Below, piece after piece: positions 19,510-29,539 of a stretch of DNA of 64,000 nt; the first letter of the stretch is position 1; the number at the start of each line of letters is the position of its first letter. A program made the position numbers and the translations under genes. This stretch comes from Diploptera punctata (Eukaryota > Arthropoda > Insecta > Blattodea > Blaberidae): positions 372,001-436,000 of the forward strand of contig JASPKZ010001231.1 in NCBI GenBank assembly GCA_030220185.1, given 5' to 3'. Under the pieces are notes generated by a model. The model was not told the DNA's origin. It saw only the letters and a list, made by a program, of their open reading frames with translations, and made no database searches.

Positions 19510-20989
19510 ATGGACTTACAATATAGGCAAAGTGGACAAATAGTAAACTGGCTAAATGAAGAAGAAGATGAAGATGTTGTTGAACATGAATCAGGAGATG
19601 AAGCCGATCATCTCTCCGAAAGTGAACATAATTCTGATTCAGAACAGGAAGCAACTATGAGTGATGAAGACTATGAGGATGATGCTCCACTGTCTCAGTT
19701 TGTTAGTTACGAAGGTAAAGATGGAACTTCTTGGAGAAAAAATGTGCCACATCAAAATGTTAGGACCAGGAGCATGCAATATAGTTATTCATCTTCCGGG
19801 CTGTAAGGGAGACGCTCGCCATGCAAAATTACCTATAGAAACCTGGTCATGTCTGATAGATGATGGTATCATTGGTGATATTGTAAAATATACAAATATT
19901 TACATTAGGTCCATCCAGAATAATTTTGTTCGTGAGCGTGATGCTTTGCCAACTAATATAGCTGAGATAAAGGCACTGTTTGGTTTGTTATATTTCGCTG
20001 GTGCACTGAGATCAGCTAAACTCAATGCTACAGATCTATGGTCAACTAGTGGAACAGGAATCCCTCTGTTTTCAGCAACAATGGGAATAAATAGATTCTT
20101 TTTTCTTTTGCGGTGCCTTCGATTTGACGACATCACCACAAGGGAAATAAGAAAGGTGACAGATAGGCTTGCTCCAATAAGAGATGTTTTCGAAGCTATC
20201 ATAAAGAACTTTCAGAAAAGTTATACAATATCTGAATATTGCACGATAGATGAGAAATTGGAGCCTTTCCGAGGAAACTGTTTATTCAGACAGTATATCA
20301 AAAGCAAACCAGCCAAGTATGGTATCAAAATATTTGGTCTGGCTGATTCCCGCACCTTCTATGTGTTGAACCTGGAAATATACTGTGGTATGCAACCAGA
20401 AGGTGCATACCAGCAATCAAATTCCCCAGCTGATGTTGTCAAACGATTGATTATACCTATTAGTGGCACTGGAAGAAACGTCACGTTTGATAATTGGTTC
20501 ATGAGTGTACCGCTTGCCAAAACACTTCTCAACAATCACAACTTAACTTGTGTTGGAACTGTAAGGGTAAATAAACGTGAGATTCCGCCTGAATTTGTGC
20601 AAAAAAAAAAACGTGAGAAATTTTCTAGTATTTTTGGATACCACGATAGACTGACTCTCACTTCCTATGTACCAAAGCCGGGAAAAGTCGTTCTAGTGGC
20701 ATCCACTATGCATTATGATAATGCAATTGATCCAGACACCGGAGATCAAAAGAAGCCAGAACTAGTAACATTTTATAATGCTACTAAAGGAGGAATTGAT
20801 ACAGTCGATGAACTATGCGGTACATACAGCGTGTCCAGGAAATCCCGACGCTGGCCACTTACAGTGTTTTTTGGGCTTCTCAACATCACAGCAATTAACT
20901 CTCTTGTTATTTATAAAAGCAACAATTCAACTTCACAAGGACATGTCATCCGCCGATCTTTTCTAAAAGAACTTGCTCTCGCCTTGTGA
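19510..20989 (+). pseudogene. piggyBac transposase, N-terminus and catalytic domain
   Basis: Starts MDLQYRQSGQIVNWLNEEED with an acidic, serine-rich N-terminus (to 19770). A 1-base frameshift near 19780-19810 moves the protein from frame 1 (ending SSSGL-stop) to frame 2, which runs from about 19770 to 20989. The three piggyBac catalytic aspartates are visible in context: CTIDEKLEPFRGN (D1, about 20253), NVTFDNWFMSVPL (D2, about 20490) and GGIDTVDELCGTYS (D3, about 20800). It cuts and pastes at TTAA. A second frameshift near 20980, after KELALAL, cuts off the C-terminus. Catalytic residues are intact but the protein is not. Confidence 0.85.
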
Positions 20990-21273
20990 GAGATCATTTG
21001 GCTCATCGGTTGACATTGAAATATTACCCTTTGGTCCTCAGATCCACTATTTGAAGAATGGCTGGTGTGGAGGAACAACCCCAATCAACACAGAAACATA
21101 TGAACATGTATTCAGTTCGATGTGAAGTATGTCCGAAGAAGGAAGATCGTAAAACAACTACTTCATGCCACAGCTGTGTCAAGATGATCTGTAAAGAATA
21201 TTCTGTGCCTTTCTGCGAGGAGTGTGCCTATTCTGGTGCCAATTCTGATGCTGAAAGTGACAATAGTGTTTGA
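20975..21273 (+). pseudogene. piggyBac transposase C-terminal Cys-rich domain
   Basis: After the frameshift, LVRDHLAHRL continues the transposase. From 21115, RCEVCPKKEDRKTTTSCHSC and ICKEYSVPFCEEC give the cross-brace zinc-binding pattern (C-x2-C ... C-x2-C ... C ... C-x2-C) that binds terminal DNA in piggyBac proteins. The histidine usually found after 'CxE' appears as tyrosine (CKEYS). An in-frame stop lies near 21053, so the domain is read as a separate frame from an ATG at 21058. Confidence 0.75.
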
Positions 21274-21760
21274 GTGAGTGGCTCCCAAATGCTATAATCA
21301 TTATTTATTTCTAATTAGTGTTAGCACTGAACAAGAAACATAATATTGCAGTATTTTTCTGAAGAACATTATTGCGTAGTTAATGCTCATGTGCATTGTT
21401 AATTTTTTTGGGGGGGGGGCAAATCCTGATTCAGGAAGTGAACATAGTGTGTGAGTGGCTGCTAAATATATATGACTTTTCATATTTTTTGTTGGCACTG
21501 AACTAATACATTGTACTACAGTATTTTTGTGAATAAAATGTAGTACATACTTAGATCTTATTTTATGTATTGTTAAATTAAACAAAAATAATTTAGACAT
21601 GGTCAAATGAAGGATAGACATTGTCAAAATAAAGATATAATTATAGAATATTCATAAAAATTACATTTTGCTGTTAATATCACTTAATAAAGTTTCGGGT
21701 AAAAAATACCCAGCGCGTGTGGTAACGGTGCAAAATTATGCGCGTGTTCTGACGGGTTAA

Positions 21761-22490
21761 GAAAGAATACAATCACATTTTAAACATAGCTAATTGAAAT
21801 GGTTTTGGAAAGAAAATAATTGTAAATAAATTAAAGAAATTCAGACAACAAAAAATATTAAAAGAATATACCACCCTCCAATCTGATTCAAAGAAAGGAA
21901 AACAATTCAAGAAAATTACGTATCATCCTGAAATACATAACAAATTTCAAGAAATCCAATATCACATTGGCATCGATAAATAAATTTAGCCTTGGTAATC
22001 TATTAATAACCAATACAAAAGTGAACACCCCCAAATAGTAAAAAATCTGGAATTTATCAAATTAGTTGTAAAGACTGCAGTAAAGTATACATATGAAAAA
22101 CAAAAAGGAATTTGGACACTCGCACTAAAGAACACTTTAGAAGTATTATAAAAATGATGAAATTGAAAATCAGCTATTGCAGCACATAATTTGCTGGAGA
22201 GTCATAAAATTGAAAAAGAGGCCAAACTTCTAAAACATTTGGAAAAACCTTTAGAATTGACAGTTTGGGAGAAGATATTTATTCAGAAGTACAAATTTGG
22301 ATCCACAAATTTCGAAATTCCCGATGAACAGGACCTGATCTAAAAGTTAATAAAATCAGCACCAGATGGCAACGTTATATATGGAGATTCCAACAAAAAT
22401 CTGGTAGTCATAATATCGTTGAAAATGGGAGGGATGTTCCTCTTGAAAACTGCAGTTCCCGTGTTTAAGAAAATATAAACTATGAGGTAA
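21761..22490 (+). pseudogene. PLE-1 C-terminal region with GIY-YIG remnants
   Basis: Continues KKECNHILNIANLNGFEKK, then TLQSDSKKGKQFKKITYHPE, a degenerate CKDCSKVYI-type GIY-YIG endonuclease start (about 22065), KSAIAAHNLLESHKIEKEAK and ELTVWEKIFIQKYKFGSTNF. Multiple stops. It ends with a decayed hammerhead-like segment (TTGAAAATGG...GAAAACTGCAGTTC) at about 22420-22465. The paralogue at 58470-59415 has the same order on the minus strand. Confidence 0.65.
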
Positions 22491-22544
22491 GATAAGAAGT
22501 GACTCATTCATTCATTGAATTAAGAACCTCATAATGTTATTTCT

Positions 22545-22917
22545 AATTGGCCGCGGTGGACTAGTGGTTATGCTCCTTGCCTCTGGTCCCGAGGGTCGTG
22601 GGTTCAAACCCGGCCGGGTTTGATGGATTTTTTAGGACGGAAAAATCCAAGGAGCGGGTCCTCTGGGAGGGACTTTAAGCCGTGGGTCCCGAGTCTGAAA
22701 ATCTTCAGACTCGTAAAAATCCTTAAGCCTGAATGAAAAGGCCTCTAAGCAAAATTTTACCGAATTTTCCGTCCTAGTACTACCTTGGTTTCCTAGATGA
22801 GGCAGAACGCTGACCACGGGCACTCAAATGACATCTATACGAAAACAAGTGTAACTAAATTAGTATGGTTCAAATTCTTCCCTGTAGGGGGAGAACATGG
22901 GCTTAAAATACAATACA
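22545..22917 (+). repeat. SINE family S1, full length with 14-bp TSD
   Basis: tRNA-like head GGCCGCGGTGGACTAGTGGT ... GTGGGTTCAAACCCGGCC, body with AAAATCTTCAGACTCG, tail to GAACATGGGCTTAAAATACA. Direct repeats ATAATGTTATTTCT at 22531-22544 and 22918-22931. The best S1 copy; others at 4708, 7640, 50870, 54345 and 56365. Confidence 0.85.
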
Positions 22918-23129
22918 ATAATGTTATTTCTCATATTTAACTATGAATGAGCAGCCTGCTTTGGCCAATGTTTACTTTTAGGGCAGCTTTTATTTTTGAT
23001 ATGAAAAAAATTATTTATTCTCTCACAGTGTTATTAAACTATTAATTATTATATAAACATTAAAGTGAAAATTTGTCCATCTACTAAATATTATCAAATG
23101 TTCCAAATTTACTAAGTTGTTATTCTTAC

Positions 23130-23255
23130 CAGCTCAAGCCAAAACAGTGGGAGGAACATATTTTTGAATGGTGCTGCAGGCGGAAAACTGCTTACATCTT
23201 TAATTCTCAGGTTGCACTGGATCCTGGCAACACTTTCCAGAGGCACACCAGTTAT
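23130..23255 (-). CDS. CD36/SR-B family protein, penultimate visible exon
   Basis: 126-bp exon, phase 0 at both ends, between acceptor TTTGCAG (AG at 23257-23256) and donor GTAAGAA (GT at 23129-23128). Encodes 42 residues beginning ITGVPLESVARIQCNLRIKD and ending FLPLFWLEL. This is the signature CD36-family segment: 'I-T-G-x-x-L', a beta-strand 'Q-x-N-L-x-I', and the 'P-x-x-W-L-E' block just before the second membrane segment. It connects to exon 42351-42469 over a 19.1-kb intron and to 11021-11221 over 11.9 kb, both packed with transposons. Confidence 0.85.
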
Positions 23256-23334
23256 CTGCAAATATAGTAACAAATTATTTTTAATTGAAACTGAACCACA
23301 ATTCTTTTTAACATCTAAGATCATATTGCATATA

Positions 23335-24210
23335 CAGTAAAAGCTCCTTATTCACGGGGGATATGTTCCATAAATATGCCACAAATACAGAAACCGTGAA
23401 TATGGAATTTATATGGGACTATAGGGGATATGTCCAAGGTTCAAGGTTCCAAAATAAAATAAAAACTTTCAAAATAAAATCAATTTATGAGAAATTTTGA
23501 ACAATTTATATTAAGTGTTATTGTCAGGATTAGGCAAGGGCTTAAAGAACTTAGTAATTTTTGTCATGTTTTGCCGCTTTTAAAAGGTCTTTCAATTCAG
23601 ATTGATATTTAGCTGTGAATTCAGCGATAGAATTCCATATTTTATCTTCAGATTTCTTGATGAATTGTACAGTTGATTCATTAACATTGAAACAGCATGA
23701 TATGGATGCAAATGACTTGCGAACACGTAAACAGTCAAGCATTTATATTTTTACTTTAAGTGGCAACATAACTTTTTTCCCGCTTCGAAACTAATTTTTC
23801 TTTCCTTTTACTCGACATTATAAATTGGGAAACAAAGCAGAAGAGTCATGTGTTATATACAATAAAAATTATTGCAACAAATGACAAGACAAAACAATAA
23901 AACACTGATCATGGCGAGGGCAGCATTTATCAATGGACATATCGGCACATGAAATACGGCGGCGACATCTTTTAACAACAAACTTTAGGCTTAATGACAA
24001 TAAGGTTTGTTTTACTTTGATATTTCTTTGTCCATTTGGTTTGAATCACTCTTTGTAAAAGCCGCCTTAGCACATGCATGCAGTAAAAAAAGTTTTTGAT
24101 GCATTAATAATGGATACTAATCCTTCTAATATACCGACTGGGTCCGCAAATAAAGACATTTTTAGCCGTGAATACAGGAACTGTGTTGCAATTTTTTAAC
24201 TCGTGAATCA
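23335..24210 (-). mobile_element. pogo/Tigger-like element, copy 2
   Basis: Left terminus CAGTAAAAGCTCCTTATTCACG is preceded by TA (23333-23334). The right end is truncated near 24210, where sequence switches to Harbinger-like DNA. The minus-strand fragment at 23551-23742 (MLDCLRVRKSFASISC, NVNESTVQFIKKSEDKI) repeats the HTH of copy 1. A leader ATG-SSKRKEKL at about 23818 is intact here but out of frame. Lies 80 bp upstream of the CD36 exon. Confidence 0.6.
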
Positions 24211-24222
24211 CGTATATTCTAT

Positions 24223-24767
24223 TGAAGTCTCTACTCAAATTACTTCCAATCACTGGTTAGCTGACTCACCGTGAGCAATTGCTGAGATCGAATTAACGGC
24301 CGACTTACTGGTCATGCATGAAAGTTGATGTTTTCATAATATTGGCATTGAATTACCCAGAATTCTCAGCAATAAAACCACTTCCGTTATTTTCGTCTGC
24401 TATAGAGGAATGCATTTACGCTTGCATCCCGCAAATAATACCGTATACAACAACGTCTGCATCGCGCAATATTACGCCGATTCTCCTGTTCTTCCAGTTG
24501 AATTCTTTGGTAGACTCTATCAAATTCCTCTTCTCCACGTATACCGAAAACATGATCGAAGTCTTCAAGGTCCGACATCTTACCATCGGTTCCCTTCGGG
24601 ATTTTCACGATAAGTTTCTATCTTGAGCTATGATCTTAAGGTACCTCATCAGGTAGCTTACAATTATTATCGCATGAATAGATTTCTGAGTAAGCAAAAT
24701 GTATTTGGATAAAACTTTCTCAGCAGAGAACGCCTTTTACTGTCTAATGCATTCAAACATTTGACCC
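24223..24767 (-). mobile_element. PIF/Harbinger-like element, copy 3, one end lost
   Basis: Minus-oriented copy: the right edge ...CATTTGACCC retains the terminus. The left edge begins at GTCTCTACTCAAATT, missing about 25 bp of terminus. The short ORF on the minus strand (24387-24580: MSDLEDFDHVFGIRGEEEFD) is intact to RDASVNAFLYSRRK and a stop. Confidence 0.65.
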
Positions 24768-25529
24768 TGTTATTCATATTATTAAGTTGTGATATGATGA
24801 CATGGACCCTGGTAATGAAATTCTAATAAAAGATTTGCATTAATGAAGTAAAAAACCAACATTTAAATCCAAGACCTCCCAAATGCAAATCTCATGCACT
24901 ATTGTATAAACTCATTTGCTTGGTGATTGTGCTATTGTTATTACAATTTTCCTAAAATAGCTGTCACCTGAATTTCACCTACTATACTAAAAACTATATT
25001 AAACAAATGGAAGTTACAAATAGAAATTAATTAAAATATACTTAACTTAAAAAAGAAAATACAAAATAAAGTGTTGCCATTTTTGGTCTTTGCACATGTC
25101 CCCTGCGGGTCATGAGTTCATTCCTGACCAGGTCATTGGTGTTTTTAAATGAAAAATTATTTGCACAGACAAGAAATTAAAAGTATTGGTTCCATGTCAC
25201 AGAATATATGGCATATGAGGAACCTTAATAATTATCACTAGCCAACAGTGAAAATGTAACTGAAATGAAATAAATGTTTCGTAAGTATATCGACCGTGCT
25301 GATTACGAAAAAGACAAAGAAAAGCTCGGATTAGCTCTCATTTCCAAGTTAAAGGGGGGTAAATATGACTGCATTCTGTAACCGCCACACGCCATTCCTT
25401 CCATTTTTCGTAAGTGAAAAAAAAAAAACTTGATATTTTGTAATGATGGAGAGGGACTAATGACATCTATGAGCATTAACTATAAAAGTGATGAGTGGAG
25501 ATTTTAATATAATAAATTTGGGAATTTTT
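24768..25529. other. Mostly unassigned; possible SINE scrap
   Basis: 25085-25240 has a tRNA-B-box-like phrase (GCGGGTCATGAGTTCATTCC) that may be an old SINE. The rest is AT-rich with no coding signal. Confidence 0.3.
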
Positions 25530-26010
25530 ACATTATGAGGTTTTCTTAATAAGAATCAAAAGAATCGTGAATTATTCTTACCTCATACATCTATGTCTTT
25601 AACACAGAACTACAGTATCAGCAAAAACATCTTTTCCATCCTCAACTGTTTTCACGACTCAATTTTTTCTTTTGCCAGTAATTTTCCAAACTGCCATCTG
25701 GTGTACTTTTGAAGAACTTTGTAATCAAACTTGGTTCATCCAGAACTTTGAAGTTCATGGTTTTTTTGAATGTATATCTTTTTCCAAACTGTTAATTTCA
25801 AAGGTTTAAATAGGTGTTTCAAGAGTTTTGCTTCTTTTTCAATTCTATGATTCTCTAATAAACTATGTGCTGCTATAGCTGATTTTTCAATTTCACCATT
25901 TTTTATGTTTCTAAAGAGTTATTTTTTGCGAGTTTCTAAGTTCCTTTTTTTTTCCCCCACTATATATACTTTATTTCAATCTTTGCAATTAATTTCATAA
26001 TTTAATAATC
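25530..26010 (-). mobile_element. PLE-2 C-terminal fragment, inverted copy
   Basis: The minus strand reads the end of a PLE ORF: GIY-YIG start relics (CKDCN), THKK, NGEIEKSAIAAHSL, KHL-KPLELTV, NHELQSSG-type and TPDGSLENY. It begins at the terminal motif CATTATGAGG...TTACCTCATA. A partner in direct orientation lies at 26862-27320, so the two flank the LINE fragment as inverted repeats. Confidence 0.6.
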
Positions 26011-26035
26011 TGGAATTTATCAAATTAATCAATAA

Positions 26036-26846
26036 GCTGTTAGTTAATGCTGATGATGTAGTACTATTGGGCGATAGTGAAGAGATATAGAGATACTAAA
26101 AGCCAACATGCACACACTATTGAGTAACACTAAGAAATTGGGACTGGAATTAAATATCAATAAAACTAAATATATGGTCACATGCAGAAATTCATTATAT
26201 AATGGAAATGGACAGTTAATGACAAATGTAGGGAATTTTGAGGAAGTGGCTGAATTCAAATACCTAGGAACAATAATCACAAATAGGAATGAGATGCACA
26301 AAGAAATTAAACATAGGTTCAATTCTCAAAATTCGTGCTATTATCTATAACAGAGACTCTTCACGTCCCAACTCCTTTCAAAAAACATTAAACTGAAAAT
26401 ATATAAAACTATTATTCTACCAGTTATATTATAGGGATGTGAAACATGGAATCTTACTTTAAGGGAGGAGTATTTGAGAATAAAGTTCTTAGGAAAATTT
26501 TTGGACCAAAGAGAGATGAGCCGACAAGTGAATGGAGAAGACTATATAACAGTGAACTACATGGTCTTTATAGGAAGCCATATATAATAAGAACAGTTAA
26601 GTCTCGTAGACTGCAATGGGCAGGACATGTGATACAGATGGGGAATGAAAGACGGGCAAAGAAGCTTCTTGTAGGAAAACCAGAGGGAAAATGCCCAGTT
26701 GGTAGACCAAGAATGAGGTGGGAGAATAACATTAACTATGATTTAAGGGAAGTAGATTATACAGGGGATGATTGGAAAACATTAGCTCAGGATAGGGATG
26801 TATGGAGAGCTTATGTCCTTGTGGTCATAAACCTATGGGTTCGATA
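26036..26846 (+). mobile_element. LINE-1 type fragment, RT box to C-terminus
   Basis: Starts with NADDVVLLGDSEE (the YADD catalytic box with N for Y), then KKLGLELNINKTKYMV (RT thumb), EFKYLGTII, a stop-containing gap, and from 26446 the C-terminal region KIFGPKRDEPTSEWRRL, ELHGLYRKPYIIRTVKS, WAGHVIQMGNERR, VGRPRMRWENNI and DLREVDYTGDDWKTLAQDRD to the stop at 26845. The 3' side ends in TGAGTGAGTGA repeats. At least two frameshifts. Confidence 0.8.
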
Positions 26847-26861
26847 GTGCCAGTTAGTGAG

Positions 26862-27320
26862 TGAGTGAATTGCAATGAAGTATATATAGGAAAAACAAAA
26901 TGGAACTTAGAAACTCACAAAAAAGAACACTTTAGAAACATAAAAAATGGTGAAATTGAAAAAAAAACAGCTATAGCAGCACATAGTTTATTAGAGGATC
27001 ATAGAATTGAAAAAGAAGTAAAACTCTTGAAACATCTATCTAAACCTTTGGAATTAACAGTTTGGGAAATGATATACATTCAAAAAAACCATACTAGAAC
27101 CATGAACTTCGAGGTTCCAGATGAACCAAGATTGATTACAAAGTCCTTCAAAAGTACACCAGATGGCAGTTTGGAAAATTACCAGCAAAAAAAAAAATTG
27201 ACAGTGATGAAAACAGCTGAGGATGGAAAAGATGTTTTTTTCCGATACTGCAGTTCTGTGTTAAAAAATCATAGATGTATGAGGTAAGAAGAATTCACGA
27301 TCCATTTGATTCTTATTAAG
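26862..27320 (+). pseudogene. PLE-2 GIY-YIG endonuclease and C-terminal region
   Basis: Intact 140-codon frame: NEVYIGKTKWNLETHKKEHF gives the YIG half and conserved Arg/His region of the GIY-YIG nuclease (the GIY half is lost upstream). It continues AAHSLLEDHRIEKEVKLLKH, LSKPLELTVWEMIYI, MNFEVPDEPRLITKSF and TPDGSLENYQQKKK, ending SSVLKNHRCMR. PLE GIY-YIG nucleases nick the target DNA before target-primed synthesis. A decayed hammerhead segment (CTGAGGA...GATACTGCAGTT) lies at 27217-27257, overlapping the end of the ORF. Confidence 0.65.
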
Positions 27321-27444
27321 TGTTGATTTTGTTCGACTCCTCCAAAATAAGTCTCAAGTGTGTCCTACTGAATAATGACAATGTTTACCATCGATTCCGA
27401 TTGGTTATGCACCTTACATAAAAGAAACATATGTTAACATGAAA

Positions 27445-27790
27445 CAATTGTTGTTATGATTGAATTATGGTAAGTTTAAATGGCAGTGTTCCTCGGATCT
27501 GAAAGTCATAGGCACACTACCTGGTTACAACAGGACTACAGCAAGTTTTGTTGCTTCCTGTGCCTCAGGGATAGCCACGCCAAAGCACTTCATTACAAAA
27601 AGAAAGATTGACCTAAGCGTCAATCACTTGAACCAGGATCTCACAATGCTATGTACAAAACACTTGTTGAATCCAAGAACATAATTCTCCCTGCTCTTCA
27701 TATAAAATTTGGCTTCCTGAAAAACTTTGTTAAAGCCATGGACAAAACTGGGGAAACAGTTCTCTATTGTGCCAGAAATTTCCACGTCTT
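27445..27790 (+). pseudogene. Transposon-associated uncharacterised protein, first part
   Basis: Open frames with VIGTLPGYN-type sequence, then KRKIDLSVNHLNQDLTMLC, and in a second frame ILPALHIKFGFLKNFVKAMD. I recognise this from a widespread but unnamed family of repetitive proteins in arthropods and vertebrates (usual form LLPPLHIKLGLMKNFVKALD). I cannot name the superfamily. Its continuation (LSEAKIKEGIFV) is at 28882, after a 1.1-kb insertion containing repeat R and a PLE palindrome. Confidence 0.45.
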
Positions 27791-27960
27791 AATAATAATA
27801 ATAATTTCATTTTACCTGGCAGAGTTAAGACCTTAAGGCCTTGTCTGCCACTTAACCACGTTTTAAAAAGTACAAAAAAAAACAGTCTTACATCTAAATA
27901 AAATAAATATAAATGATTACATGTTATAAATACAATACAATTATTAAGAATTAAATTAAT
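27791..27960. repeat. Interspersed repeat R
   Basis: (AAT)n run, then TTACCTGGCAGAGTTAAGACC and an A-rich tail. Similar to 15240-15300 and 49855-50090. Confidence 0.45.
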
Positions 27961-28765
27961 CGTGATTATTTCTTACCTCATACTTCTATATTTCTTTAAA
28001 TATAGCACTGCAGTATCGGCAACTTCTTGTCACCATCGTCAGGTGTTTTGCACGATTGCAATTTTTACTTTTGTTGATAATTATCCAAACTGCCATCTGA
28101 TGTTCTTTTAAAGAATTATTTCCTAAGCTGCCATCTGGTGTTCGTTTTAATGATTCATTTTCTAAACTGCCATCTGTTGTATTTTTGAAGAACTTTGTAG
28201 TCAAGCTCAGTTCATCTGGAATTTCGAAGTTCATGGTTCTAGTATGGTTTTTTTTTAATATATATTTTTTCCCAAACTGTTAAATCTAAAGGTTTAGATA
28301 GATGTTTCAAAAGTTTTGCTTCTTTTTCAATCCTATGATGCTCTAATAATAAAATAGGATTGAAAAAGAAGCAAAACTTTTGAAACATCTATCTAAACCT
28401 TTAGATTTAACTGTTTGGGAAAAGAATATATATTGAAAAAAACCATACTAGAACCACGAACTTCGAAATTCCAGAGGAACTGAGCTTGATTACAAAGTTC
28501 TTCAAAAATACAACAGATGGCGGTTTAGAAAATTATTCATTAAAATGAACACCAGATGGCAGTTTAAGAAATAATTCTTTAAAAGAACATCAGATGGCAG
28601 TTTGTATAATTATCAACAAAAGTAAAAATTGACAATCGTGAAAACAGCTGATGATGGTGACAAGAAGTTGCCAATACTGCAGTGCTGTATTTAAAGAAAT
28701 ATAGAAGTATGAGGTAAGAAATAATCACGATTAATTCAATTCTTATGAATTGAACCTCATAATGT
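27945..28765. mobile_element. PLE-2 tail-to-tail palindrome (about 380-bp arms)
   Basis: Minus-strand arm 27965-28340 and plus-strand arm 28355-28735 both encode the PLE-2 C-terminus (KEAKLLKHLSKPLDLTVW, NHTRTMNFEIPDEL). Both contain three tandem copies of the unit encoding T-P-D-G-S-L-E-N. Ends carry CTTACCTCATAC and CCTCATAATGTT. Arms are roughly 90% identical by eye. Each arm has CTGANGA and a stem-II-like segment followed by GATAC or AATAC in place of GAAAC. Confidence 0.7.
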
Positions 28766-28854
28766 TAAAAATTCCCAAATTTAATATATAAATACAATTA
28801 TTATTTATAATGTATTTTCATTTACTCTAGATTTAACGAATGAAATATAATATG

Positions 28855-29262
28855 TACAAGATATATATAAAAAAAAGTCTTAGTGAGGCGAAAATAAAAG
28901 AGGGGATTTTTGTGTGTCCCCAGATATGCAAAATGTACAAAGATAAGCATTTCAACACCATCCTAACAGGTAATGAAAAGTTACTTTGGGATGCCTTTGT
29001 TCAAATGTTAACAAACTTTCTAGGAAATAAAAGGTCAAAAAACTATAAGTATCTTGTGGCAAATCTTCTGCACTGCTATGATAGACTGGGGTGCAGCATG
29101 AGCATGGGGAATGATTCCACCAGCAATTTCGGACATGGAAATGAGATACCAGGAAAAATGGAGTGAATCAATATTAGCTGATTACTGCTGGACACTAATC
29201 AGGGGATCAGCAGCAGAAAATTATAAATGTCAGGCAAAGCGGTTGTGCCTTCAGTGACCTTC
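28855..29262 (+). pseudogene. Transposon-associated uncharacterised protein, second part
   Basis: Reads SLSEAKIKEGIFVCPQICKM, NTILTGNEKLLWDAFVQML, NFLGNKRSKNYKYLVANLLH and YDRLGCSMSM, then a stretch with deletions and YQEKW-type and LLADYCW-type pieces (ISADYCWTLIRGSAAENYK in a shifted frame). In the family this is one continuous domain following LHIKLGLMKNFVKALD, as found at 27660-27730. Missing the usual HFLHSHLDFFP block. Function unknown. Confidence 0.45.
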
Positions 29263-29539
29263 CTCCTAGGGATAACAACAAGGTAAATACATGCAAAAGC
29301 TTATAAAAGCAGTAATGTAAAGTTTGCATAACTTCAAAACAAGAGTTAATCTTGCATTTTTATTAAAATGTTTGTTATCAGCACATCTGAAAACATATAG
29401 ATTAGCTGTTTCCAGGCCAGTTACAGAAAAAGAGTACAATTTTGTTGGCTAGTGCTATTAATAATATTATTATAGAATAATTATTGATCTCCATATTTTC
29501 TTGCAAACATTTTATTTATTTATATATAGATTTTCAATG

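Larger units (their letters stand above)
19236..21756 (+). mobile_element. piggyBac transposon, nearly complete but frameshifted
   Basis: 2521 bp between TTAA at 19232-19235 and 21757-21760. Termini CCCGTAAGCACACGCGC and (reverse complement of the right end) CCCGTCAGAACACGCGC. Subterminal motifs GGTAAAAAATAC...CAGCGCGTGTG recur at about 19249, 19424-19448 and 21698-21724. The interior encodes acidic N-terminus, DDD catalytic core and C-terminal Cys-rich domain. Inserted in PLE-1 between the codons for NEDF and KKEC. Confidence 0.9.
17790..22530 (+). mobile_element. PLE-1, Penelope-like element with two nested transposons
   Basis: Coding fragments appear in order: RT palm (17815-18075: YGLPKIHKEENKMRPIV), RT motif FTFNGKFYKQISGQAMG and SPFLANLFMG (18170-18262), RT catalytic box RCVDDIF (18926-18950), then after the piggyBac insertion the linker (QSDSKKGKQFKKITYHPEI) and the GIY-YIG/C-terminal region (IEKEAKLLKHLEKPLELTVW). 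Numerous stops and frameshifts. A Harbinger-like element interrupts it at 18263-18875 and a piggyBac at 19236-21756; both junctions rejoin in frame across their TSDs. The 3' end carries TATGAGGTAAGATAAG and CCTCATAATGTTATTTCT. Confidence 0.75.
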
